DNA of 64,000 nucleotides. Source: Paracoccus zhejiangensis (GTDB lineage: Bacteria; Pseudomonadota; Alphaproteobacteria; Rhodobacterales; Rhodobacteraceae). The translations under genes and the position numbers were made by a program. Under the pieces are notes generated by a model. That model was not told the origin of the DNA, did no database searches, and was given only the letters and a program-made list of their open reading frames with translations. Below, piece after piece: positions 45,349-54,326 of the stretch (positions within the stretch are counted from its first letter, which is position 1; each line of letters opens with the position of its first letter). The DNA lies in the NCBI RefSeq assembly GCF_002847445.1, contig NZ_CP025430.1, positions 248,001-312,000 on the forward strand, in the 5' to 3' direction.

Positions 45349-46191
45349 ATGAGATCATCCAAATCCCGTTCGCGTAACAAGTCCAATCGTCAGCGCACGC
45401 TTGGCAATGTCGTCAACCGCGTCTTTGATTCCTCGGGTCCCGAGGGCAAGGTGCGGGGCACGCCCCAACAGATTATCGAGAAATACCTGACGCTGGCGCG
45501 CGATGCCCAGCTGTCGAACGACCGGGTCGCCGAACAGAGCTTCCTGCAACATGCCGAGCATTACACGCGGATGCTGGGCGAGGCGCAGCGCGAGCAGGCC
45601 GAGCGGCAGGCGCAGAACCCGCAGGGCCAGCCGCATCAGCGCCAATATGGCGATGATGAGCGCGACAACGGCAATAACAACGGCCGGGGCGGCAACCAGC
45701 AGCCCTATGGCGGCGGCTATCGCAACGATCAGCAGCCGCGCAATGACCGCGCGGATGATGGCGACGAGGGCGAGACCCGCCCGAGCAATTTCCAGCCGCG
45801 CGAGCCGCAGCACCAGCAGCCGCGCGCCCCGCGTGACGAGCAACAGCACCAGCAGCGCGCCCCGAGAGAGGATGCGCCGCAGCATCAGCCGCGCGCACCG
45901 CGCCCGTCGCGTGACGAGGCCCCGCAGCCGCAACTGCAGCTGCAGCCCGAGGCACTGCCCGATGCCATGTCCGCCTCGGACGAGGCTGACAGCGGGCTGG
46001 TCGAGACCCCGGAAAGCCAGCCGAAGCCCAAACGCCCGCGCGCTCCGCGCAAGCCGGCTGTTGTCGCAGAGGCAGGCGAGGCTCCGGCCGGCGAGGCGAA
46101 GGCCCCGCGCGCAAGCCGCGGTCGCCGCAAGGCAGAGCCCAAGGACGAGGCCGCACCGGCGAATACCGGCGAGACCGATCCGGCGGCCTGA
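45349..46191 (+). CDS. DUF4167 domain protein
   Basis: A 280-residue protein with an N-terminal DUF4167 domain (about residues 8-85: NKSNRQRTLGNVVNRVFDSSGPEGKVRG ... RDAQLSNDRVAEQSFLQHAEHYTRML) and a long Gln/Arg/Pro/Asn-rich disordered tail ending in Lys/Arg/Ala blocks. It often follows prfA-prmC in alphaproteobacteria, as here. The composition suggests RNA binding; no function is established. A perfect terminator follows 38 bases after the stop. An open frame of equal length on the opposite strand is a composition artefact. Confidence 0.88.
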   Translation: MRSSKSRSRNKSNRQRTLGNVVNRVFDSSGPEGKVRGTPQQIIEKYLTLARDAQLSNDRVAEQSFLQHAEHYTRMLGEAQREQAERQAQNPQGQPHQRQYGDDERDNGNNNGRGGNQQPYGGGYRNDQQPRNDRADDGDEGETRPSNFQPREPQHQQPRAPRDEQQHQQRAPREDAPQHQPRAPRPSRDEAPQPQLQLQPEALPDAMSASDEADSGLVETPESQPKPKRPRAPRKPAVVAEAGEAPAGEAKAPRASRGRRKAEPKDEAAPANTGETDPAA

Positions 46192-46228
46192 GGCCATAGG
46201 CTCGCAGGATCACCGCAAGACTTTTCAG

Positions 46229-46257
46229 AACGGGCCGATCTCTCGGCCCGTTTTTTG
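46229..46257 (+). terminator. Intrinsic terminator of the DUF4167 gene
   Basis: Stem AACGGGCCGA/TCGGCCCGTT with loop TCTC, continuing into a run of six T residues. It stands before element copy D, so this transcript has its own terminator. Confidence 0.95.
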
Positions 46258-46274
46258 TTCTCATCAGTTGAACC

Positions 46275-46444
46275 GCAGCCCTGGCCCGGGAACCAGGGCG
46301 AAGCCTGCCCGGGCCAGCGGACGACCGCCCGGACGGGCGTCCGCTTTGGTGACCATCAACGCCGAACAGTCGTTCGATATACTGGCACCATAAAGCGCCT
46401 GCATCCAACCCCCTCGGCGGACACCCGCGGTCGTCCGCTGGCCC
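46275..46444 (+). repeat. Covarying intergenic element, copy D
   Basis: The clearest copy, between the convergent DUF4167 and rsmA genes and downstream of an intrinsic terminator. Closing arms GGGCCAGCGGACGACCGC (46311-46328) and 46427-46444 are perfectly complementary over 18 bp. The 5' hairpin stem is GGCCCGGG/CCCGGGCC. The inner hairpins are GCGGACG/CGTCCGC and GCGGAC/GTCCGC. The core hairpin is CGAAC-AGTC-GTTCG, followed by CCATAAA. Confidence 0.92.
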
Positions 46445-46475
46445 TCTGACCTGCGTTGGTTTGCTGCCCGCAGCC

Positions 46476-47327
46476 TTAGCCGCGCGGCGCCTCGGCCAAG
46501 AGCCGCGCCAGCGTGCAGAACCGTTCGAGGTCGATCTCCTCGGCCCGCGCCGTTGGTGGAATGCCTGCGGCTTCCAGCACCGCCTCGATATCGGGGTGCA
46601 GCCCGCGCAAGCTGGCGCGCAGCATCTTGCGGCGCTGGTTGAAGGCGGCGGCGGTGACCCGCGACAAGACGGCTGGATCGGCCGGATAGCGCGGCTGGGG
46701 CAGGGCGGTCAGGCTGACCACGGCGGAATGCACCTTGGGCGCGGGCACGAAGGCCTCGGGCGGCAGGGCCATGACGATCTTCGCCTCGGCCCGCCATTGC
46801 GCCAGCAGCGCCAGCCGGCCATAGGCCTTGCCACCGGGCTTCGCCACGATGCGCTCGGCCACTTCCTTCTGGAACATCAGCGTCAGCGACTGCCAGAAGG
46901 GCGGCCAGTCCTTCGGCGTCAGCCAGCGGATCAACAGCTCGGTGCCGACATTATAGGGCAGGTTCGCCGCGATGCGGATCGGTGGGGTCAGATGCACCAG
47001 CGGATCGATCTCCAGCGCGTCGCCATGCAGCACGGTCAGCCGGCCGGGATAGGCCTCGGCGATCTCGGCCAGCGCGGGCAGGGCGCGCCCGTCCTTCTCG
47101 ATCGCCAGCACATGCCGCGCACCCTCGGCCAGCAACCCGCGGGTCAAGCCGCCGGGGCCGGGGCCGATCTCCAGCACGTCGGTCTGCGACAGGTCGCCCG
47201 CCTGCCGCGCGATCTTGGCGGTCAGGTTCAGGTCCAAGAGGAAGTTCTGGCCCAGCTGCTTCTTGGCGCGAAGCTCGTGCCTGGCGATCACCTCGCGCAG
47301 CGGCGGCAAGCCGTCGATGGTGCTCAT
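46476..47327 (-). CDS. rsmA: 16S rRNA dimethyladenosine transferase
   Basis: RsmA (KsgA) dimethylates A1518 and A1519 of 16S rRNA, a late checkpoint in 30S assembly. The 283-residue protein has [11 protein letters not shown], the SAM motif [14 protein letters not shown], and catalytic [11 protein letters not shown]. The start at 47327 overlaps the pdxA stop by 4 bases. It is last in the lptF-lptG-lptD-surA-pdxA-rsmA operon. Confidence 0.97.
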   Translation of the reverse strand: MSTIDGLPPLREVIARHELRAKKQLGQNFLLDLNLTAKIARQAGDLSQTDVLEIGPGPGGLTRGLLAEGARHVLAIEKDGRALPALAEIAEAYPGRLTVLHGDALEIDPLVHLTPPIRIAANLPYNVGTELLIRWLTPKDWPPFWQSLTLMFQKEVAERIVAKPGGKAYGRLALLAQWRAEAKIVMALPPEAFVPAPKVHSAVVSLTALPQPRYPADPAVLSRVTAAAFNQRRKMLRASLRGLHPDIEAVLEAAGIPPTARAEEIDLERFCTLARLLAEAPRG

Positions 47328-48289
47328 CCCCGCGCTGCCGCCATATCGCGCGCCATCTTCAGCGCGGCGATGGTCGAGGCCGGATCGGCCAGCCCCTTGC
47401 CCGCGATGTCGAAGGCGGTGCCGTGATCGGGCGAGGTGCGGATGAAGGGCAGGCCAAGCGTCACGTTCACCCCGCCGGCAAAATCCAGCGTCTTGATCGG
47501 GATCAGCGCCTGATCGTGATAGGCGCAAATCGCCGCGTCATAGCGCGACCGGGCCGGGGCGTGGAACATCGTATCGGCGGGCAGCGGACCGGCAAGGTTC
47601 AGCCCCTCGGCCCTGAGCCGGTCCAGCAGCGGCGCGATCCAGTCGCCCTCCTCGCGCCCCATCGCCCCGCCCTCGCCGGCATGGGGGTTCAGACCCGCCA
47701 CGGCGATCCGCGGCGAGGGGATGCCGAAATCGCGGATCATCGCCGCATGGGTGATGCGGATGGCGGCTTCCAGCGCCTCGGGTGTCAGCGCGGCGGGCAC
47801 ATCGGACAGGGCGATATGGATGGTCGCCGGAACCACCCGGCAGGGCGGTGTGACCGTGGTCGAGGCGAGCATCATCGCCACCGGCAGATCGCCGGCCAGA
47901 TGCGCCAGGTATTCGGTATGGCCGGGAAAGGCGAAGCCCGCGCCTTCCTTCAGCGCCTGCTTGTTGATAGGCAGGGTACAGATGGCCGAAGCCTCGCCCC
48001 GCATGACCAGATCGACCGCGTGGGCGATCACCTCGATGACACCCGCCGCATTGGAGGGTTCCGCCCGGCCCGGCGTGGCGGGGGCGGCGAAGTCGTGGCG
48101 CAGCACCGGCAGGCTGCCCGTGGGCACCGGATCGCCGGGGGCGGCGACCTCGGTCCAGTTCGTGCCGGGGGGCAGGTGGCACGGATCGCCCAGCCAGACG
48201 AAATCGACGCCCGAGGCGAGCGCCAGCGGCGCCAGTTCCGGGCCTATGCCCGCCGGCTCGCCGCAGGTCAGGATGACCCTTTGCACCAT
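47324..48289 (-). CDS. pdxA: 4-hydroxythreonine-4-phosphate dehydrogenase
   Basis: PdxA oxidises 4-phosphohydroxy-threonine in the DXP-dependent route to pyridoxal phosphate. The 321-residue protein has the opening [17 protein letters not shown], the metal-site His in [19 protein letters not shown] and [10 protein letters not shown] with [12 protein letters not shown]. It lies 4 bases after surA, in the order found in many proteobacteria. Confidence 0.97.
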   Translation of the reverse strand: MVQRVILTCGEPAGIGPELAPLALASGVDFVWLGDPCHLPPGTNWTEVAAPGDPVPTGSLPVLRHDFAAPATPGRAEPSNAAGVIEVIAHAVDLVMRGEASAICTLPINKQALKEGAGFAFPGHTEYLAHLAGDLPVAMMLASTTVTPPCRVVPATIHIALSDVPAALTPEALEAAIRITHAAMIRDFGIPSPRIAVAGLNPHAGEGGAMGREEGDWIAPLLDRLRAEGLNLAGPLPADTMFHAPARSRYDAAICAYHDQALIPIKTLDFAGGVNVTLGLPFIRTSPDHGTAFDIAGKGLADPASTIAALKMARDMAAARG

Positions 48290-48293
48290 CGGA

Positions 48294-49547
48294 TCAGGGC
48301 CGACGGATGACGGCGTCGGCGTAAAGCTCGGCCAGGTAGGCCGAGGCCATCGCGTTCACCTTCTGGTTCAGCAGCGATTCCCGCACCATCTGCCGGTCGG
48401 GCAGGGCATTGGCATCGGGCACTGCCGCCTCGACCCCGTCAGGCGCCTCGGCCGTCACCGGTACATCGGTCTGCGCGTTGGCCAGAAGCGCGGGCTGGCG
48501 CGAACACAGCATCACCACATCGACCGCCCCGCCCAGGTTGATCGTGGCGGTCTCGTCGGCGTCGAGCGAGGCCAGCTGGCTGCCGACCAGCGGATCGATC
48601 GCGCCCTGCGAGACCGACTGGCGCAGCGTCTGGCCTTGGCCCTGGGCCTCCAGATCGGCGCAGGTATCGACACGGGCGATGACATTGGCCGCATCCTGCG
48701 CCGAGGGCAGCCGCAGCAGGGCATAATCCAGCACCTGCTCGGATGCGCCGGGGCGCAGATTGCCCTGGCTGTCGCGCAGGAAGAACAGGACCACGGCGCC
48801 GGGAATGCTCAGCGGTTGGGTGATCTGGCCGGGGCGCAGGCCCAAGAGGATCGGGCGCAGGGTGGGCGGCAGGTTGTCGACCGGCATCCAGTCCAGACGG
48901 CCGCCATTCGGCGCCGAGGCCGTGGCCGACAGCCGGCGCGCGGCCGAGGCGAATTCGGCCTCGGTGGTGACGCTGGCGGCGATCTGCCGGGCCTGCGCCA
49001 TCACCGCCTCTTCGCGGCCCGGCGGTGCCGGGATGATGAGTTCCGAGAACAGCACGCGGTTGATGATCGGGGTCTCGATCTCGCGCTTCAGTGCCTGGTC
49101 GATCTCGGCGTCGCGGACCTGGACCGAGGGCAGGATCTGCTGGCGGATCACGTCGCGCCAGGCCACCCCGGCCTCGACGAAGTCGCGGAAGGTCTGGGAT
49201 TCAACCCCGGCCTGGCCCAGGGCCTGGGTAAAGGCAAAGGTGTCCAGGTTGGCGCGGCCGGCGAATTCCGACAGGCCCGCATCCAGCGCCTCGGGGCTGA
49301 CGGTGATGCCCAGCTTCTTGGCGGTCTGCATCCGCAGCCGGTCCTCGATCAGCGCCTTCTCGGCCTCTTCGGGCGTGGCGCCGGGGGCGTTCAGCAGCTG
49401 CATGAAGCGGATGCGCTGATCGACCTCGAAGCGGGTCACGGCCGATTCATTGACATAGACGATCGGCTCGAAAGGGTTCTGCGCCATCACCGGGCTTACC
49501 GCCATCAGCACCGCCGCAAGGGTCAGGCCGGAAAGAAACTGCCGCAT
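48294..49547 (-). CDS. surA: SurA-type periplasmic chaperone and peptidyl-prolyl isomerase
   Basis: A 417-residue periplasmic chaperone for outer membrane proteins. Signal peptide MRQFLSGLTLAAVLMAVSPVMA is followed by the SurA N-terminal domain (PIVYVNESAVTRFEVDQRIRFMQLL ... ALIEDRLRMQTAKKLGI) and a parvulin-like domain (residues ~190-290); a second parvulin domain is degenerate. ATG 49547 has GAGG 6 bases upstream; ATG 49550 is adjacent. Its place between lptD and pdxA is the classical one, matching its role in LptD folding. Confidence 0.93.
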   Translation of the reverse strand: MRQFLSGLTLAAVLMAVSPVMAQNPFEPIVYVNESAVTRFEVDQRIRFMQLLNAPGATPEEAEKALIEDRLRMQTAKKLGITVSPEALDAGLSEFAGRANLDTFAFTQALGQAGVESQTFRDFVEAGVAWRDVIRQQILPSVQVRDAEIDQALKREIETPIINRVLFSELIIPAPPGREEAVMAQARQIAASVTTEAEFASAARRLSATASAPNGGRLDWMPVDNLPPTLRPILLGLRPGQITQPLSIPGAVVLFFLRDSQGNLRPGASEQVLDYALLRLPSAQDAANVIARVDTCADLEAQGQGQTLRQSVSQGAIDPLVGSQLASLDADETATINLGGAVDVVMLCSRQPALLANAQTDVPVTAEAPDGVEAAVPDANALPDRQMVRESLLNQKVNAMASAYLAELYADAVIRRP

Positions 49548-49582
49548 CATCTGCCTCTGAATTCCTCGTTCTTGCGGCGACA

Positions 49583-51967
49583 CTAGCGCATGCAGGATCG
49601 CCGCGCCACCGTGCCCGGACCGTCTTTCTGCCGCCCGAAGCCGCCAAGGCGCACCGACAGGTCGAAATCGGTCTGCGCCTCCAGCGTGTCCGAGGCGGAA
49701 AAGCGCCGCTGCACGCCCATGTCGACGGTGATGCACTCGTTGCGGTAGGTCACGCCCAACTCGGCATTGCGCGCCTCGTCGGCGACGAAATCATAGCGGG
49801 TCTCGGCCTTGCCCCACAGGCCGGGCGCGATCTGCCAGCCAACCGCCGTGCTCAGTTCCGAGGAATCGAAGCTGCGGCTTTCGCCCCGGTCGCTGTCGAT
49901 CCACAGGTAGCCCGCCGACAGTTGCAGGTTGGGCCTGAGCCAGCCGAGGCGCAGTTCATTGCGCGAGAAATTGAACGAGTCGTCGAACAGCGCCCGGTTG
50001 GCGACTGCCAGCCCGTTCGCGCCCGAGAAATGCGCCGCGAGCAGCCAGTCCGAGCGGCGTCCGTAAAGCGGCGAATCGGCGGTGAAGGACACGTCGGGTT
50101 CGCTGCGGAAGACCCGCCCCGCGGTCAGCCCGATCGACCAGCCGGTCGGGTCCATGCGCGTCCAGCTGACGCCCAGGTTGGCGCGCAGTCCGCTTTCATG
50201 CGCGTCCCAGCCCGGAAAGCGGTGGTCGCTGAACAGGTTGCCCTCGTCGAACTCGATCAGGCGGCTATCCTCGTTCGGAATGTCGGTATCGTCATCGGTG
50301 CGCGGCGAATAGAGCAGCTGCACCACCGGCTCGACCAGGTGCGTCGCCCCGCCTGACTGCGCCATCAGCGGCCAGCGCAGTTCGGTACCCAGTGTCGGCA
50401 CCACGCGGGTTTCCACGTCATCGTAATTGCTGTCCTGCGCGATGCGGTAGAGATCGGCGTTCAGCCCGACCAGCCCGGCGGCGACGAAGCCGCCCGGCAG
50501 GATCTCGCTGCGCCGCCAGTCGAAGCCGAACGAGGCGCGGGCCATGTCGCGACCGATGACATCCACATCCGAGGGCCGGCGATGGGCGTGCAGCGACCAT
50601 TCCAGCAACGCCTCGCCGCCGACCAGGCCGGGCTCGAAGCGGCGCATCCAGATCGCGTCGGCGACCTGGGCCGGCGAGGTGGCGTCATCCTCGCCCTCGC
50701 GCAGCGATTCGTAATTGCCGATCCGCGCGAGGGTCAGGCGGTCGGCCCGGATGCGTTGCAGGGTCACGCCGCTCCACAGCCGGTCGGCATCGGTGATGTC
50801 GTAATCCAGCAGGTATTGCCGGCTCGAGGCGGTCTGGATCTGCACGCCCATCTGGTAGCCGCGCGGCAGCTGGAACCGGCCCGCGCCGAACAGGTAGCCG
50901 CGGGTCTCGCCCTCTTCCAGGTCGTCGCGGCTGATCGCGCCTTCCAGCTGCAGCTCGCCGAAGCTGAAGGCCTGGCGATAGCGCGCCTCCAGCGTGCGGG
51001 TGCGGCTGGCCGAGACGTAAGGAGTCAGCGTCAGGTCGGCGCTGCGGCCAAGGGTGATGAAATAGGGGACCTTCAGGCCGAAGCCCAGGGACGAGGTGGT
51101 GCGCAGCTGCGGGCGCAGGAAGCCCGAACGCCGGTCGACCGTCGGGTCGGGGGCGGTGATGGTGAAGGGCAACCCACCAAGCGGCAGGCCGAAGGCGCGG
51201 AAGCGCGGATGGTCCAGCGTCAGCTCGCGCCGCTCGGCGTCATGGGTGATCGAGCGGGCGCGGATCTCCCACAGGGGCACCGGGTCCTCGGCGCAGACCT
51301 GGCAGGACGAGGCGACCACATGGGTCAGCCGGGTCATCCGCCCGCCGCCGGTGCGCTGCAATTCCGTCGCGGCCAACTGCAATTCACGGGCGATGACCAG
51401 CCGAGCGCCGCGGATGATGCCATCCTGCAGCTTGCGGTCCAGCTGCGCGGTGTCGGCGATCAGCGTCGATTCCTGCTCGGTGCCGCGCTTGCCCGGTTCG
51501 GTCAGGTGGATCGGTCCCTCGATGGTCAGATCGCCCGAGGCGCCATCGACGGTCAGCCGCGAGGCGACCAGCCGCGCGCCTTGGTACCAGATCACCACGC
51601 CCCCGGCGGCGATCAACGTGCGGTCGTCCATCAGCACGATGTTGTCGGCCAGAACGGTCGCGGCATCCTCGGCCACGGCGCCCGAACCGCCATCGCCCGA
51701 CAGGGTCACATCGGTGCGCGGATCGGCCACTTCGGGTGCCTGGACCGCCAGCGTGCCGTCCGAGATCGGCGAGAAATCCAGCATGTCGGCCGTCGGCGCC
51801 AGCGCCGGACCATTGGCCAGTTCATTCGCCGTCTGGTCGCCCTTGGACTGGGCCCCGGCCATGCCGGGGGACAGCGCCGCCGCGATGGCCAGCCCTGCCG
51901 CACCGGCCAGCGCCGCGCGCCGTGCCTCGCGCCGCGCCCAGGTCGCCCATGCCAAACCCTTGCTCAT
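49583..51967 (-). CDS. lptD: LPS-assembly outer membrane protein LptD
   Basis: LptD is the outer-membrane barrel that places lipopolysaccharide on the cell surface. The 794-residue protein has a signal peptide of about 40 residues (cleavage near GMAGAQS), an OstA jellyroll (LADNIVLMDDRTLIAAGGVVIWYQGARLVASRLTVDG), and a large beta-barrel ending in VRLGGF near the C-terminus. Two cysteines (ASSCQVC) and further ones (ECI, RRSC) could form the needed disulfides. Its start overlaps the lptG stop (ATGA). Confidence 0.96.
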   Translation of the reverse strand: MSKGLAWATWARREARRAALAGAAGLAIAAALSPGMAGAQSKGDQTANELANGPALAPTADMLDFSPISDGTLAVQAPEVADPRTDVTLSGDGGSGAVAEDAATVLADNIVLMDDRTLIAAGGVVIWYQGARLVASRLTVDGASGDLTIEGPIHLTEPGKRGTEQESTLIADTAQLDRKLQDGIIRGARLVIARELQLAATELQRTGGGRMTRLTHVVASSCQVCAEDPVPLWEIRARSITHDAERRELTLDHPRFRAFGLPLGGLPFTITAPDPTVDRRSGFLRPQLRTTSSLGFGLKVPYFITLGRSADLTLTPYVSASRTRTLEARYRQAFSFGELQLEGAISRDDLEEGETRGYLFGAGRFQLPRGYQMGVQIQTASSRQYLLDYDITDADRLWSGVTLQRIRADRLTLARIGNYESLREGEDDATSPAQVADAIWMRRFEPGLVGGEALLEWSLHAHRRPSDVDVIGRDMARASFGFDWRRSEILPGGFVAAGLVGLNADLYRIAQDSNYDDVETRVVPTLGTELRWPLMAQSGGATHLVEPVVQLLYSPRTDDDTDIPNEDSRLIEFDEGNLFSDHRFPGWDAHESGLRANLGVSWTRMDPTGWSIGLTAGRVFRSEPDVSFTADSPLYGRRSDWLLAAHFSGANGLAVANRALFDDSFNFSRNELRLGWLRPNLQLSAGYLWIDSDRGESRSFDSSELSTAVGWQIAPGLWGKAETRYDFVADEARNAELGVTYRNECITVDMGVQRRFSASDTLEAQTDFDLSVRLGGFGRQKDGPGTVARRSCMR

Positions 51968-53073
51968 CCGTCCTCCCGGTAGAGGATCAGCGCCAACCCC
52001 AGAAGCGCGGCCACCGCCGGTGGGGCCCAGGCCGCGATCCAGGGCAGAACCTGCCCGTTATCGCCCAGAACTTGCGCCAGATTGCGCAGGAAGAACACCC
52101 CGATCCCGGCGCCGAAGGCCAGAAGAACCGGGATGCCGGTGCTGCGCCCGCGCACTGGGCGCATGGTAAAGGCCGCCGCGATCACCACCATCGCCGCCAT
52201 CAGGAAGGGGCGGGCCAGCTCCATCTGGAACCAGGTGCGATGACGATTGGCGGAAAATCCTGCCCGCTCAAGCCCTTGGATGAAACCCGGCAATTCCCAG
52301 ACCGGCACCGAGTCGGGCCGGCCAAAGCCCTCGCGGATGCGTTGCGCGGTCAGGTCCGAGGGCAGCGCCAGTGTGTCCGAGACGCGCGCCGAGGCCTCGG
52401 GATTGGGCTCGGTCAGCGGATAGTCCTTGACGCCGCTCAGCTGCCATTCCCCCGGCTGCAGCACCGCCTCGCGCGCCTCGATCCGCCGGGTCGGGCCGGT
52501 ATCGGGGGCGAAGATGGTGAAGCTGGCATTGTACAGCGTTGCCGCATCCGGGCTGGTCCGCTCGGCCCGGATCATCAATTGGCCCTGGTCCTTGCCATCG
52601 ACGACGAAACCCTGCCGCAGCCAGACGGCGCTTTCACCAAGGCTGACGGTCTGGCTGCCATTGCGCTCGATATTGGCCATGGCGATGTCCAGCCGTTTGC
52701 CGGTCGCCGCGACGAAGGGGTTCATCAGCGCCACCGCCAGGGCCCCCACGATGATCGCCGTCGCCACCGGCGCGATCAGCGTCTTCAGCGCCGAGCGGCC
52801 CGAGGCCCGGATCGCCACCAGTTCCGAGCTGCGCGCCAGCCCAAGGAACAGCGCGATCCCGGCCAGGATGGTGATCAGCGGCAGGATGGCATAGAAGCTG
52901 CCGGTGATGTTCAGCCCGGCCAGCCCGGCCGCCCCGGTCAGGCCGATATCCGCGTCCGAAAAGCGGCGGATCATCTCGATCATGTCGATCAGGAACAGGA
53001 TCAGCGCGAAGGCGCCGCCCACGACCAAGAGGGCGCGCAGGAAGCGGCGGGCGATGTAGAAGGACAGGGTCAT
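51964..53073 (-). CDS. lptG: LPS export permease LptG
   Basis: A 369-residue inner-membrane permease of the LptBFG exporter. It has three N-terminal helices (LSFYIARRFLRALLVVGGAFALILFLIDMIEMIRR), a periplasmic beta-jellyroll (residues ~115-270) and three C-terminal helices. It overlaps lptF upstream and lptD downstream by 4 bases each, a tightly coupled export operon. Confidence 0.95.
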   Translation of the reverse strand: MTLSFYIARRFLRALLVVGGAFALILFLIDMIEMIRRFSDADIGLTGAAGLAGLNITGSFYAILPLITILAGIALFLGLARSSELVAIRASGRSALKTLIAPVATAIIVGALAVALMNPFVAATGKRLDIAMANIERNGSQTVSLGESAVWLRQGFVVDGKDQGQLMIRAERTSPDAATLYNASFTIFAPDTGPTRRIEAREAVLQPGEWQLSGVKDYPLTEPNPEASARVSDTLALPSDLTAQRIREGFGRPDSVPVWELPGFIQGLERAGFSANRHRTWFQMELARPFLMAAMVVIAAAFTMRPVRGRSTGIPVLLAFGAGIGVFFLRNLAQVLGDNGQVLPWIAAWAPPAVAALLGLALILYREDG

Positions 53074-54221
53074 GGCGCGGTCTTTCCCGACCCGCCGGCG
53101 ATGAAGGCGGGCGGGCAGGGCCGTCGCCGCCGCCCGGCCATCCACAGCAGCAGGAGGCATAGCCCGGTCCCTGCCACCGCCGGCACATAGATCAGCGGCC
53201 AGCGCGACGGGTCGGCCCCGGCCAGGTTGGCGGCACCGATGGTCAGGAACTGCACCCCGATCAGCCCGACGATCGCCCAGAGCACCTGCCGCCAGACGCC
53301 GAAGCGCGAATAGCCACCGATCAGCAGCGTCGCGAAGCCGATCATCGCGGCCACCGGCGACAGCAGCGGCTGCGCGATTCGCTCATGCGCCTCGACGCGC
53401 GCACGCTCGGGCGTGGCGCCGGTCGCGGCCAGCAATTCGGCGTCGGGGTTCAGCAGCCTCAGCGTGGCGTAATCGCGAAGGTCGCGGCCCCGGGCGCTGC
53501 TTTTCGACACCATCGCGCCGATGTCATAGCTGAGTTCCTCGAAACGCGTCACGTCCAGCCGCTGCGTCTCGTCCCGGCCATGCAGCGTCTGGATCATCCC
53601 CTTCAGCATGATCAGCACCGGCCCGGCCTCGCCGCGCACCACCAGCGCCTCCTCGGCGGTATAGGCGACGCGGCGATTGGCCAGCCGTGCATCCTCGAGG
53701 AACACGTCGAGCAACCGTCCGTCGCTGGCGATCGAGCCGATGAAGACGGTGATCCCCTCGACGGGATACTGGAACACGCCCGGACGCAGGAATTGCGCGG
53801 TGACGTTCTCGGCGATCTCGGCCTGGCGGTCGGCCATGCGGGCGCGGGCGGCGGGCACCAGCCCGTTCACGAGGATGCCGACCATGACGCTGACCACCAG
53901 CCCGAAGACCAGCACCGGGCGCGCCAGCCGCCAGGGCGACAGGCCGGCGGTCTGCATCGCCACCAGTTCGGATTCGTTCGACAGCCGGTTGGTGCCATAG
54001 GCGGTGGCCGCGAAGGCCGCGACCGGCAGCACCACCGAGATCACCACGGGCAGGGTCAGCGCGGTGAATTCCAGCACCACCAGCGCAGTCTGGCCATCGC
54101 TCATTAACTGTTCGAACAGGCTGACGGCGCGGTTGATCCAGTAGACCGAAACCAGCACCAGCGCGAAAAAGCCGAACAAAGTCAGCATCTGCGACAGGAT
54201 ATATCGGTCGATACGGGGCAT
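53070..54221 (-). CDS. lptF: LPS export permease LptF
   Basis: The 383-residue partner of LptG. MPRIDRYILSQMLTLFGFFALVLVSVYWINRAVSLFEQL opens the YjgP/YjgQ fold; LSNESELVAMQTAGLSPWRLARPVL is the coupling helix region. AAGGAA stands before ATG 54221, fixing the start; the frame extends far upstream only because it runs antisense to pepA. First gene of the operon; divergent from pepA. LptB and LptC are not in the window. Confidence 0.95.
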   Translation of the reverse strand: MPRIDRYILSQMLTLFGFFALVLVSVYWINRAVSLFEQLMSDGQTALVVLEFTALTLPVVISVVLPVAAFAATAYGTNRLSNESELVAMQTAGLSPWRLARPVLVFGLVVSVMVGILVNGLVPAARARMADRQAEIAENVTAQFLRPGVFQYPVEGITVFIGSIASDGRLLDVFLEDARLANRRVAYTAEEALVVRGEAGPVLIMLKGMIQTLHGRDETQRLDVTRFEELSYDIGAMVSKSSARGRDLRDYATLRLLNPDAELLAATGATPERARVEAHERIAQPLLSPVAAMIGFATLLIGGYSRFGVWRQVLWAIVGLIGVQFLTIGAANLAGADPSRWPLIYVPAVAGTGLCLLLLWMAGRRRRPCPPAFIAGGSGKTAP

Positions 54222-54326
54222 GGGTTCCTTGTCGCTTTGCTTGACCCTGATTAACGGCAAGTGCGGCTCTGGCAAAGGGGGTGCGTTGGCGATAGGCTTC
54301 GCCCCAAGCAGATAAGAGGACCAGGC

